Shown here piece after piece: positions 16,504 to 25,105 of a stretch of DNA of 64,000 bases (the first letter of the stretch is position 1; each line of letters begins with the position of its first letter). Where the stretch lies: NCBI RefSeq assembly GCF_008056315.1, contig NZ_VRKQ01000016.1, positions 517 through 64,516 of the forward strand, written 5' to 3'. The notes beneath the pieces are model-generated. The model saw nothing but the letters and a program-made list of their open reading frames with translations, did not search any database and was not told the origin of the DNA. The DNA comes from Seonamhaeicola maritimus (GTDB taxonomy: Bacteria; Bacteroidota; Bacteroidia; Flavobacteriales; Flavobacteriaceae). The position numbers and the translations under genes are program-made.

Positions 16504-18888
16504 ATGTTAGCAATCTTAAGAAAAGAAATAAACTCATTTTTTGCATCACCAATAGGCTACTTAGTTATAGCCATTTTTCTATTGTTAAACGGATTGTTTC
16601 TATGGCTTTTTAAAGGAGAGTTCAACATTTTAGACTACGGATTTGCAGATTTATCATCATTCTTTTTATTGGCTCCGTGGATACTTATTTTCTTGATACC
16701 TGCTGTGACCATGCGCAGTTTTTCTGATGAAAAAAAGCAAGGTACGTTAGAGCTACTTTTAACCAAACCAATAAGCCATTTAAAAATTGTTTTAGGAAAA
16801 TATTTAGGCGCTTTTATTCTTATAGTTATAGCACTTTTACCAACACTACTCTATGTTTACACGGTAAATCAATTAGGTAATCCCGTTGGTAATTTAGATG
16901 TTGGTAGCACGCTAGGTTCTTATTTTGGGCTGTTGTTTTTGGTAGCTGCATACACAGCCATTGGGGTTTTTGCCTCTACCCTTTCAGACAATCAAATTGT
17001 TGCATTTATTATTTCCGTGTTTCTGTGCTTCTTATTTTACATTGGCTTTGAAGGTATTGCCGATTTTACTGCCAGTAATATTGTTGAGCAATTAGGTATG
17101 AGTTACCATTTTAAAAGTATGAGTCGTGGGGTATTGGATACGGCAGATATACTCTACTTTTTAAGTGTTACCATATTTTTTATTCTACTTACCGTAAGAG
17201 GCATTAAGAATGAATCTTTTAAGAAAAAAGAGTTACTGCATCTCTTGGTATTACCATTAGGGCTAATAGTTTTAAATATTTTTACAGCATCTGTTCATCA
17301 ACGTTTTGATTTAACTAAAGACCAACGCTATACTTTGAGTGAATCTTCCATCAGTATTATTGAAAATGTTGAATCTCCTATCATTATAGATGTGTTTTTA
17401 GAAGGTGAAGATTTTCCTTCTGAATTTAGAAGATTACAATCTGAAACGAAGCAGTTATTGGAGGAATTTGCAAACATTAATGATAATATTCTTTTTAGTT
17501 TTATAAACCCTATTAAAGAGGAATCTGTTCGGGAGCAAAACATTGATTTACTGATGGCACGCGGTTTAACACCCATGCAATTAGACGTTACTGAAAGTGG
17601 CAAGTCTACAAAAGCCATTATATTTCCTTGGGCTTTGGCCAGTTACAATGAGCAGACCGTGGTCATTCCTCTTATAAAAAATAAAATTGATGCTAACCAG
17701 CAAGAATTGGTTTCTAATTCTGTGCAACATTTAGAATATGCCTTTGCTGATGGTTTTAGTAAGTTAACAAAACCAAAAAGACATAAAATTGCCATTCTAA
17801 AAGGCAACAAACAACTTGGTGATATTTACATTGCTGATTTTGCGAAAAAATTAGGTGAGTATTATAACATTGGTAAATACACATTAGACAGTGTTGCCAG
17901 TAATCCTCAAAAAACTCTTGATGGTCTGAATGACTTCGATTTAATAATTTCGGCTAAACCTACCGAAGCTTTTACTGAAGCCGAAAAACTGGTCTTAGAT
18001 CAATTTACCATGAATGGAGGCAAAAGCCTTTGGCTTATTGATGCGGTTGCTATTGAAAAAGATAGCTTATACAATGAAACTGGAAAGAATTATGCAGTTT
18101 CAAGAGATTTAAATTTAACCGATTTCTTTTTCAAATATGGTATTAGAATCAATCCTAGCCTTGTAAGCACACTATATTCAGCTCCTATTACTTTGGCTAT
18201 GGGTGAAGGTAGTAACTCTCAATTTCAGAATCTAAGATGGTCTTATTCACCTTTAGCAGGTTCTAGTAGTAATCATCCCATTGTAAATAACTTGAATTTG
18301 GTTCGTTTTGATTTTGCTAATCAAATTGATACCCTCAAAAACAATTTAAACAAAACTATTCTTTTAGAATCGGCACCATTGACTAAACTAGAAGGAACAC
18401 CGCGTGAAATCAGTTTAGATATTGTTACCAAGGAACAAGACCCTAAATTATTCAATAAAGGAAATCAAACCTTGGCTGTTCTAATTGAAGGATCATTTTC
18501 TTCGGCCTATAAAAACCTTATTAAGCCTGTTAAACTTTCTGAAATAAAAGATGAAAGTACACCAACAAAAATGATTGTTATTGCCGATGGTGATGTTATT
18601 AAAAATGATGTATCTAAAAACCAACCGCTAGAATTAGGTTTTGATAGATGGACTGGACAAAACTACGGTAACAAAGAATTTCTTTTGAATGCGGTTAATT
18701 ATTTATTGGATGATGACGGACTTATAAACATTAGGTCTAAAGAAATAGCCGTGGCCTTTCTAGATCAAGAAAAAATAGCCTCAGAAAAAACCAAATGGCA
18801 ACTTATAAACATTGCACTACCATTGGTGTTATTAGCTCTTTTCGGATTTGTATTTAATTTCATTAGGAAGAAAAAATATGCATCCTAA
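16504..18888 (+). CDS. GldF-GldG fusion, gliding-motility ABC transporter components
   Basis: 794 residues. Residues 1 to about 240 are GldF, an ABC-2 type permease with six helices (MLAILRKEINSFFASPIGYL, SDEKKQGTLELLLTKPI). From about residue 245 the sequence is GldG (HQRFDLTKDQRYTLSESSIS, then a long extracytoplasmic domain with IIFPWALASY and DFDLIISAKP), ending in a transmembrane helix and basic tail. In Flavobacterium johnsoniae gldF and gldG are separate genes of about 241 and 561 codons; the sum is close to this single frame, so the fusion lost almost nothing. With GldA ATPase (not in this window) they form a transporter required for gliding in some species. Confidence 0.88.
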   Translation: MLAILRKEINSFFASPIGYLVIAIFLLLNGLFLWLFKGEFNILDYGFADLSSFFLLAPWILIFLIPAVTMRSFSDEKKQGTLELLLTKPISHLKIVLGKYLGAFILIVIALLPTLLYVYTVNQLGNPVGNLDVGSTLGSYFGLLFLVAAYTAIGVFASTLSDNQIVAFIISVFLCFLFYIGFEGIADFTASNIVEQLGMSYHFKSMSRGVLDTADILYFLSVTIFFILLTVRGIKNESFKKKELLHLLVLPLGLIVLNIFTASVHQRFDLTKDQRYTLSESSISIIENVESPIIIDVFLEGEDFPSEFRRLQSETKQLLEEFANINDNILFSFINPIKEESVREQNIDLLMARGLTPMQLDVTESGKSTKAIIFPWALASYNEQTVVIPLIKNKIDANQQELVSNSVQHLEYAFADGFSKLTKPKRHKIAILKGNKQLGDIYIADFAKKLGEYYNIGKYTLDSVASNPQKTLDGLNDFDLIISAKPTEAFTEAEKLVLDQFTMNGGKSLWLIDAVAIEKDSLYNETGKNYAVSRDLNLTDFFFKYGIRINPSLVSTLYSAPITLAMGEGSNSQFQNLRWSYSPLAGSSSNHPIVNNLNLVRFDFANQIDTLKNNLNKTILLESAPLTKLEGTPREISLDIVTKEQDPKLFNKGNQTLAVLIEGSFSSAYKNLIKPVKLSEIKDESTPTKMIVIADGDVIKNDVSKNQPLELGFDRWTGQNYGNKEFLLNAVNYLLDDDGLINIRSKEIAVAFLDQEKIASEKTKWQLINIALPLVLLALFGFVFNFIRKKKYAS

Positions 18889-18927
18889 ATGTTAATAAGT
18901 TTGTTTCGGTTATTTATCTGTATAGAA

Positions 18928-18935
18928 TATATTTG
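18928..18935 (+). promoter_or_regulatory. -7 promoter box for dnaN
   Basis: TATATTTG, an exact TAnnTTTG match 40 nt before the dnaN ATG, with TTTG at 18900-18903 as possible -33 element. Confidence 0.45.
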
Positions 18936-18975
18936 TAGATAGCATTATTCAAAAAATTAAATTCAGCATACATAC

Positions 18976-20094
18976 ATGAAATTTATAGTATCAAGCACGT
19001 ATTTATTAAAACAACTACAGGTTTTAGGTGGTGTTATTAATAACTCGAACACCTTACCTATTTTAGATAATTTCTTATTTGAATTAGACAATAGCACGCT
19101 TACAGTTTCTGCTAGTGATTTAGAAACTACTATGGCTTCAACACTAGATGTTGAAAGTGATAGTACGGGTAGTGTAGCTATTCCTGCTCGTTTATTACTT
19201 GATACTTTAAAAACATTTCCTGAGCAACCTTTAACTTTTGTTGTTGAAGAAAATAACACCGTTGAAATTAGCTCTAATCATGGTAAATATGCTTTGGCTT
19301 ACGCCGATGGAAACGAATTCCCAAAAGCTGTAGCACTTGAAGACCCAAGTAAAACTGTTGTCACTGGTGATGTACTAGCAACAGCTATTAGCAAAACCAT
19401 TTTTGCTGCAGGAAATGATGATTTACGTCCAGTAATGAGTGGTGTATTTTTTCAGTTCTCTCAACAAGGATTGACCTTTGTGGCTACAGACGCCCACAAA
19501 TTGGTTAAATATACACGTGAAGATGTGAGTGCTAACCAAGTGGCTGAATTTATTATGCCTAAAAAACCTTTGAATTTATTAAAAGGGATTTTAGCTGCTA
19601 GCGAAGATGAGGTAAGCATTGAGTACAATGAATCTAATGCAAAATTCACTTTTGAAAATTCGGTTTTAATCTGTCGATTAATTGATGGGAAATACCCGAA
19701 TTACGAAGCGGTTATTCCGAAGGAAAATCCAAATAAATTAGTTATTGATAGAACGCAGTTTTTAAATTCTGTTCGTCGTGTTAGTATTTTCTCAAACAAA
19801 ACCACACACCAAATACGATTAAAAATTGCTGGTGCTGAATTAAATATTTCGGCTGAAGATATTGATTATAGTAACAAGGCAGAAGAACGTTTAACCTGTG
19901 ATTATCAAGGTGACGATATGCAAATTGGTTTTAACTCACGTTTCTTAACAGAGATGTTGAACAACTTAGGTTCAGATGAAGTGCAATTAGAAATGAGTAT
20001 GCCAAATAGAGCTGGTATTTTAACACCAATTGATGGTTTAGATGAAGGTGAGCAAGTGACCATGCTCGTAATGCCTGTGATGTTGAATAATTAA
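18976..20094 (+). CDS. dnaN: DNA polymerase III beta subunit (sliding clamp)
   Basis: 372 residues, normal length. Forms the ring-shaped dimer that tethers DNA polymerase III. Three clamp domains are recognisable: LGGVINNSNTLPILDNFLFE, then NDDLRPVMSGVFFQ and TDAHKLVKYTRE in domain 2, and RFLTEMLNNLGSDEVQLEM with the end ML-VMPVMLNN, the pocket-lining C-terminus. Here dnaN sits alone, away from dnaA and recF, with its own promoter box and terminator. Confidence 0.97.
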   Translation: MKFIVSSTYLLKQLQVLGGVINNSNTLPILDNFLFELDNSTLTVSASDLETTMASTLDVESDSTGSVAIPARLLLDTLKTFPEQPLTFVVEENNTVEISSNHGKYALAYADGNEFPKAVALEDPSKTVVTGDVLATAISKTIFAAGNDDLRPVMSGVFFQFSQQGLTFVATDAHKLVKYTREDVSANQVAEFIMPKKPLNLLKGILAASEDEVSIEYNESNAKFTFENSVLICRLIDGKYPNYEAVIPKENPNKLVIDRTQFLNSVRRVSIFSNKTTHQIRLKIAGAELNISAEDIDYSNKAEERLTCDYQGDDMQIGFNSRFLTEMLNNLGSDEVQLEMSMPNRAGILTPIDGLDEGEQVTMLVMPVMLNN

Positions 20095-20116
20095 GATTTA
20101 ATTCGCAATAATATAT

Positions 20117-20152
20117 AAAAAGCCTATAACTACTGTTATTGGCTTTTTTTTG
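20117..20152 (+). terminator. Terminator of dnaN
   Basis: Stem AAGCCTATAAC / GTTATTGGCTT (10 of 11 paired) with loop TACT, followed by eight T. Confidence 0.85.
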
Positions 20153-20167
20153 ATTAATCAAATAACA

Positions 20168-20542
20168 ATGACTCAAAAAGAAATCTCAAAGCAATATCTC
20201 AATTTCTTAGAACAAGGAGATTTAAATGGCATATTAGAATTATTTTCAGAGAATGGTTTGGTTAGTTCTCCTATTTATGGAACTAAAAAAGCATCAGTCT
20301 TTTACAAAGAACTATTTAATGATACTAATAATTCCAAATTAAGTTTAAAGGGTGTTTTTGAAGAAGCTGAAACAAATAAAATTGCCATTTACTTTAATTA
20401 TAAGTGGACTTTGGCAGACAAATCAGTTGTCACCTTTGATGTTGTGGATATTCTTGAATTCAATTCTAAAAACCAAATTGAGCACTTGCACATCATATAT
20501 GACACGGTAAAAAGTAGGACTTTACAAAAACAACAGAAATAA
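20168..20542 (+). CDS. SnoaL-like (NTF2-fold) protein
   Basis: 124 residues from ATG 20168; an in-frame TTG at 20150 falls inside the dnaN terminator and is unlikely. Sequence pattern of SnoaL/DUF4440-type small cytoplasmic proteins: KQYLNFLEQGDLNGILELFS at the start, VSSPIYGTKKASVFYKELF, and a final VVDILEFNSKNQIEHLHIIYD. These act as isomerases, cyclases or ligand binders; substrate unknown. Monocistronic. Confidence 0.78.
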   Translation: MTQKEISKQYLNFLEQGDLNGILELFSENGLVSSPIYGTKKASVFYKELFNDTNNSKLSLKGVFEEAETNKIAIYFNYKWTLADKSVVTFDVVDILEFNSKNQIEHLHIIYDTVKSRTLQKQQK

Positions 20543-20561
20543 AATTGTTATTAAAATATTA

Positions 20562-20597
20562 AGCAGTAACCTTTATTAAATGTTGCTGCTTTTTTTG
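20562..20597 (+). terminator. Terminator after SnoaL-like gene
   Basis: Stem AGCAGTAAC / GTTGCTGCT (8 of 9) around an AT-rich loop, followed by a run of seven T. Confidence 0.75.
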
Positions 20598-20758
20598 TTA
20601 CAAAAAAATGAATTATTGACCATTTTGGTTCTTAATAATTTGTCTTCTCTTATAGGTAAACTAGACGGCTTAAGCATATTATATTTCGTAAATTAGTAGC
20701 TCAACCAATATACCTCGCAAATTTATACTTGCAAGTAGGTATAAAACATTTAAACCAG

Positions 20759-23700
20759 ATGAAAAAAATTCTATCGTTAATCACACTTTTATTCGTATTA
20801 ACTAGCTTCTCACAAAACAATCCGCTTTGGTTAAGATATCCTTCAATATCTCCTGATGGCAATACAATTCTGTTTAATTATAAAGGTGATATATATAAAG
20901 TTCCTTCCTCTGGTGGAATGGCCGTTCCTATGACTTTATCAGATAGTTATGAATTTAATCCTGTATGGAGTCATGATGGAAAACAAATTGCTTTTGCATC
21001 AAATAGATATGGTAATTTTGATGTATTTGTTATGTCATCAATCGGTGGAGAAGCTAAAAGACTTACCTATCACTCTAACAACGAAGTACCAAGTGATTTT
21101 AGCACAGACAATAAAAACATCTTATTCTCTGGCCTTAGGCAAGATTTACATACCAATGTTCAATTCCCATCTGGTGTAATGGCAGAACTTTACAGTGTAC
21201 CCGCTTCAGGTGGCCGTGTCATGTTAGAGCTTACTTCTCCTGCTCATAACGCCACTTATAGCTCCGACGGAAAAACAATAATCTTTCATGATAGAAAAGG
21301 GTATGAAAATGATTGGCGTAAACACCATACCTCTGCTGTAACCAGAGATATTTGGTCTTACAATTTAGAAAACAAGTCTTATAAACAACTTTCAAGTTTT
21401 AACGGAGAAGATCGAAATCCAATATTTGATAGTAATAATATTGATTTTTATTACTTATCTGAAGAAACTGGGGCTTTCAATGTGCACAAAAGCTCTATAG
21501 AAAACCCGAATCAAAATGAAGCATTAACGTCTTTTAGCAAACACCCTGTAAGGTTTCTTTCTTCATCAGATAATAATACATTGTGCTTTAGTTTTGATGG
21601 TGAAATATACACAATGGCCCCTAACAATGCACCTCAAAAAGTAAGCATTGAATTAAACTATGATGGTCGTTCAACATTAGAAAAAATAGTACCTGTTAAC
21701 AGCAATTTTACTGAAACCCATTTATCATCTAACGGTAAAGAAGTTGCCTATGTATTTAGAGGGGAAATTTTTGTTAGTAATATTGAAAACGGTAGCACAA
21801 AAAGAATTACTAATACGCCTTACCAAGAACGAAGTGTTAGCTTTAGTCCAGATGGTAAATCTTTGGTTTATGCTGCCGAAGTGAATAACAGTTGGGGTAT
21901 TTATGAAACCTCCATTGTAAGAGAAGATGAACCTTATTTTTACGCTTCCACATTATTAAAAGAAAAGGTTATAATCCAAACCGGTAAAGAAGAATTTCAG
22001 CCTTTATACGCACCCAATGGTAAGGAAATAGCATATCTAGAAGACCGCACAACTATTAAAGTTATAAACCTAGAATCTAAAAATACTAGAACGGTTGTAC
22101 CCGCTAAACATAATTATTCTTATGCAGATGGTGATATGTGGTTTCAATGGTCCCCAGATAGTAAGTGGTTACTTTTTCAATTTGGACAAGAAGAAAGTAT
22201 CATGCAAGAGGAAGTTGGTCTTACTAAAGCTTCTGGTAAAGGAGAAATAAGAAATTTAACTCAGAGTGGATATTTTGATTTTGCTCCAAAATGGTCTTCA
22301 GATGGTAAAATGATGACTTGGGTTTCAACAAGACAAAGTGCAAAAATGGAAAATGGACGCCCCAATGAGATTGATGTTTTTGCAATGTTCTTTTCCAAAG
22401 AGGCATTTGATAGATTCAATTTATCTAAAGCCGATTTCGACCTTTTAAAAGACATAGAGAAAAAGGAAGATGACAAAGGTGACCAGGATAAATCTAATAC
22501 TAGTTCTAAAAAGAAGGCTAAAAATAAAGCTGACGTTGCAAAAAGTAACGATACTAAAGACTTAATTTTCGACTGGAATCATATGAGAGATCGTAAACTA
22601 AGGTTAACAACACATACTTCTAGAATTAGTGATTGGCTGCTCTCAAAAGAGGGTGATAAACTATATTACTTATCTAGGTTTGAAGGAAAAAATGACCTTT
22701 GGGTATCCGAATTAAGAAAAAAAGAGAATAAACTATTTGCAAAATTAGGAGTTGGTAATGCAAAAATGATCTTGTCGAAAGATGATAAATTCATTCTATT
22801 AATAGCAGATGGAAAGCTTAAAAAAGTAAACATATCTGATGCTAAAGTAAAATCAATAAATACCAAAGGTGAAATGGTGTTAAAACAATCAGAAGAACGT
22901 AACTACATTTTTAATCATAGCTGGAGACAACTAAGAGATAAGTTTTATGTTGAGGATCTTCAAGGTGTAGATTGGGCATTTTACTATGATGAATACAAAA
23001 AGTTCCTTCCTCATATTAATAATAATTATGATTTCGCAGAAATGCTTAGTGAAATGCTTGGTGAAATGAATGCATCTCATACCGGTAGTGGATATCGTTT
23101 CAATAACCCAAACGGAGATCAAACATCTTCCTTAGGCATATTATATGATTATAGCCATTCTGAAACTGGGGTTAAAGTAGCTGAAGTTTTGATAGGTGGT
23201 CCAATGGATAAAGCAGCATCAAAAGTTAGAGCTGGACATATCATTGAAAAAATTGATGGACAAAAACTTTCAGTAAACTTAGATTTTTATCAATTGTTAA
23301 ATAGGAAAAAAGATAAGTATGTTTTACTATCTATATTTGACCCTTCTAAAAACACACGCTGGGAAGAAGTTGTTAAACCTATTTCATTAGGAGCAGAAAA
23401 TCAGATGCTTTACAAAAGATGGGTAAAATCAAGACGTGCTGAAGTTAGCCGTTTATCTGGAGGTAAATTAGGCTATGTTCATGTTAGAGGAATGAATGAC
23501 CCAAGTATGAGAGTAGTAATTGAAGACGCACTGGGTAAACATCTAAGTTCTGACGCCTTGGTTGTAGACACTCGATTCAATGGAGGCGGTAATCTTCACG
23601 ACATCTTATCGGATTTTTTAAACGGTAAAAAGTATATGGAGATCATACCCCATGGTCAATACGTTGGACATCAACCAAGAAGCTTATGGGTAAAACCATC

Positions 23701-24010
23701 CATAGTGGTTATGGGAGAAAGCAATTACTCTGATGCTCATTTGTTCCCCGTGGCTTATAAGATAAAAGGTATTGGAAAGACTCTAGGAATGCCAGTTCCA
23801 GGCACTGGAACCTTTGTATGGTGGGAAACTCAAATAGACCCAACTATATATTTTGGAATCCCAATGGGAGGATGGAGACCAATAGGTGAACCTTTTTTAG
23901 AAAACAACCAATTAGAGCCAGATATTAAAGTTCATAATGAGCCTGGTATAATGGCAATAGGTCGAGACCAACAAATTGAAGAAGCAGTTAAAACTTTATT
24001 AAAAAATTAA
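20759..24010 (+). CDS. Tricorn-like S41 peptidase with TolB-type propeller
   Basis: 1083 residues from ATG 20759, chosen because it begins the signal peptide MKKILSLITLLFVLTSFSQN. Residues about 25-330 and 330-570 form beta-propeller blades of the WD40/TolB kind (SPDGNTILFNYKGDIYKVP, SHDGKQIAFASNRYGNFDVF, WSPDSKWLLFQFG). A charged linker (KKEDDKGDQDKSNTSSKKK) follows, then a PDZ domain (GPMDKAASKVRAGHIIEKI) and an S41 protease core with the likely nucleophile Ser991 in GESNYSDAHLF. Tricorn proteases degrade oligopeptides; bacterial versions are usually periplasmic. Monocistronic. Confidence 0.9.
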   Translation: MKKILSLITLLFVLTSFSQNNPLWLRYPSISPDGNTILFNYKGDIYKVPSSGGMAVPMTLSDSYEFNPVWSHDGKQIAFASNRYGNFDVFVMSSIGGEAKRLTYHSNNEVPSDFSTDNKNILFSGLRQDLHTNVQFPSGVMAELYSVPASGGRVMLELTSPAHNATYSSDGKTIIFHDRKGYENDWRKHHTSAVTRDIWSYNLENKSYKQLSSFNGEDRNPIFDSNNIDFYYLSEETGAFNVHKSSIENPNQNEALTSFSKHPVRFLSSSDNNTLCFSFDGEIYTMAPNNAPQKVSIELNYDGRSTLEKIVPVNSNFTETHLSSNGKEVAYVFRGEIFVSNIENGSTKRITNTPYQERSVSFSPDGKSLVYAAEVNNSWGIYETSIVREDEPYFYASTLLKEKVIIQTGKEEFQPLYAPNGKEIAYLEDRTTIKVINLESKNTRTVVPAKHNYSYADGDMWFQWSPDSKWLLFQFGQEESIMQEEVGLTKASGKGEIRNLTQSGYFDFAPKWSSDGKMMTWVSTRQSAKMENGRPNEIDVFAMFFSKEAFDRFNLSKADFDLLKDIEKKEDDKGDQDKSNTSSKKKAKNKADVAKSNDTKDLIFDWNHMRDRKLRLTTHTSRISDWLLSKEGDKLYYLSRFEGKNDLWVSELRKKENKLFAKLGVGNAKMILSKDDKFILLIADGKLKKVNISDAKVKSINTKGEMVLKQSEERNYIFNHSWRQLRDKFYVEDLQGVDWAFYYDEYKKFLPHINNNYDFAEMLSEMLGEMNASHTGSGYRFNNPNGDQTSSLGILYDYSHSETGVKVAEVLIGGPMDKAASKVRAGHIIEKIDGQKLSVNLDFYQLLNRKKDKYVLLSIFDPSKNTRWEEVVKPISLGAENQMLYKRWVKSRRAEVSRLSGGKLGYVHVRGMNDPSMRVVIEDALGKHLSSDALVVDTRFNGGGNLHDILSDFLNGKKYMEIIPHGQYVGHQPRSLWVKPSIVVMGESNYSDAHLFPVAYKIKGIGKTLGMPVPGTGTFVWWETQIDPTIYFGIPMGGWRPIGEPFLENNQLEPDIKVHNEPGIMAIGRDQQIEEAVKTLLKN

Positions 24011-24178
24011 AATGCTACTTTGTTTTATGTTATAGAAAAGTGATTCATTTCACTTTGCTCAAAAAACAGCATAATTAGAAATAGATATTATATTATGGGC
24101 TTTGGATTATTTTATAATCAAGTTTGGCTTAAAGCTTTATAGAAGAAGTTAAATATATCTAAATTTGGAGTTTCATCA

Positions 24179-24406
24179 TTACTTCGGATATTGCTTTTGA
24201 ATATTTCTAATTAAATATTCTAGTCCGTTTAATTTCAACTCATAAACCTGCTTAAGCATATCACCTAATTTTCCTTTAGGAAACCCTTTGTTATTATACC
24301 AAACCACATAATACTCCGGTAAATCTATTAAATAACGGTCTTTGTACTTTCCGTATGGCATTTTAGTATGAGCCAGTTTAATCAAATAGTTTTTGTCAGG
24401 GAGCAT
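24179..24406 (-). CDS. DUF3820 family protein
   Basis: 75 residues. Matches the short DUF3820 family (described as putative quorum-sensing-regulated virulence factors in proteobacteria): MPYGKYKDRYLIDLPEYYV is the diagnostic stretch, followed by GKLGDMLKQVYELKLNGLEYL. Related to the C-terminal PYGKxKG module seen in some exonucleases. Function in Bacteroidota is unknown. Confidence 0.82.
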   Translation of the reverse strand: MLPDKNYLIKLAHTKMPYGKYKDRYLIDLPEYYVVWYNNKGFPKGKLGDMLKQVYELKLNGLEYLIRNIQKQYPK

Positions 24407-24494
24407 TTATGATTGCTTATAAAACACTTCTCTTTACTAAAATTCTTGCTACCTCTACTTCGTCAGCAACCAAGAAGTTTATTCTGAGTAACGT

Positions 24495-25031
24495 TTAGTT
24501 TGATTTGTATTTTGAATACTTTTTAAGCTCTAGCTTAATATACCCTTCCCATTTTGATTGAAATTCGATACTTCTTGAATGATTGGTTTCATCATCATAT
24601 TTATCCTGCATCATAGCTAGTTCCTTATTAATAGTTTTATGAAGATTTTGTAATTCTTCCTTAAGGCTTTTTGATATTACAATTTTACTAATTCTATACC
24701 TAAACTTTCTAGCAAACAATTCGGTTATATTAAAATGAAGTTGCTCATGATTTAAAACATGAATATTGGCTCTATCTGGTTTATACCAAGATTTTTTTGG
24801 ATAAAAATGAGCATTTACATTCGTTTTAAAACTTACTGCCCTACCATTAGTTTGTTTTATTGAAAACCCAAATGTAATTCCAGAAGCTGTCGTAGCCACA
24901 GCACTAGAATATATATCTGGTTCTCCTTTAAAATCCGACCATGTTAATTTATAAGTATCATTCCAAGCAATAACTGGCTCGTCATTCTTGACACATAAGA
25001 AACAGCATAATAAAAAGACTAATCTAATCAA
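24495..25031 (-). CDS. DUF922-type secreted protease-like protein
   Basis: 178 residues with a short signal peptide (IRLVFLLCCFLCV). Core features of the DUF922 family: AWNDTYKLTWSDFKGEPD, then the metallopeptidase-like NHEQLHFNITELFARKF (about residues 93-109), whose HExxH-like spacing (HEQLH) suggests a zinc site. Family members have been proposed to be zinc proteases; activity is not shown. Lies downstream of the LysM protein on the same strand, 74 nt away. Confidence 0.75.
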   Translation of the reverse strand: MIRLVFLLCCFLCVKNDEPVIAWNDTYKLTWSDFKGEPDIYSSAVATTASGITFGFSIKQTNGRAVSFKTNVNAHFYPKKSWYKPDRANIHVLNHEQLHFNITELFARKFRYRISKIVISKSLKEELQNLHKTINKELAMMQDKYDDETNHSRSIEFQSKWEGYIKLELKKYSKYKSN

Positions 25032-25105
25032 AATAATAAGTAGGTTTTAATTCAAGTTAATCTTAACCAAAAATAAGGATAAAATTAAACGGTTATTCTA
25101 AATTC

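Noticed and set aside
24040-24062. Stem AAAGTGA / TCACTTT after the tricorn gene as terminator
   Set aside because: No T tract follows, and the stem is AT-rich and short.
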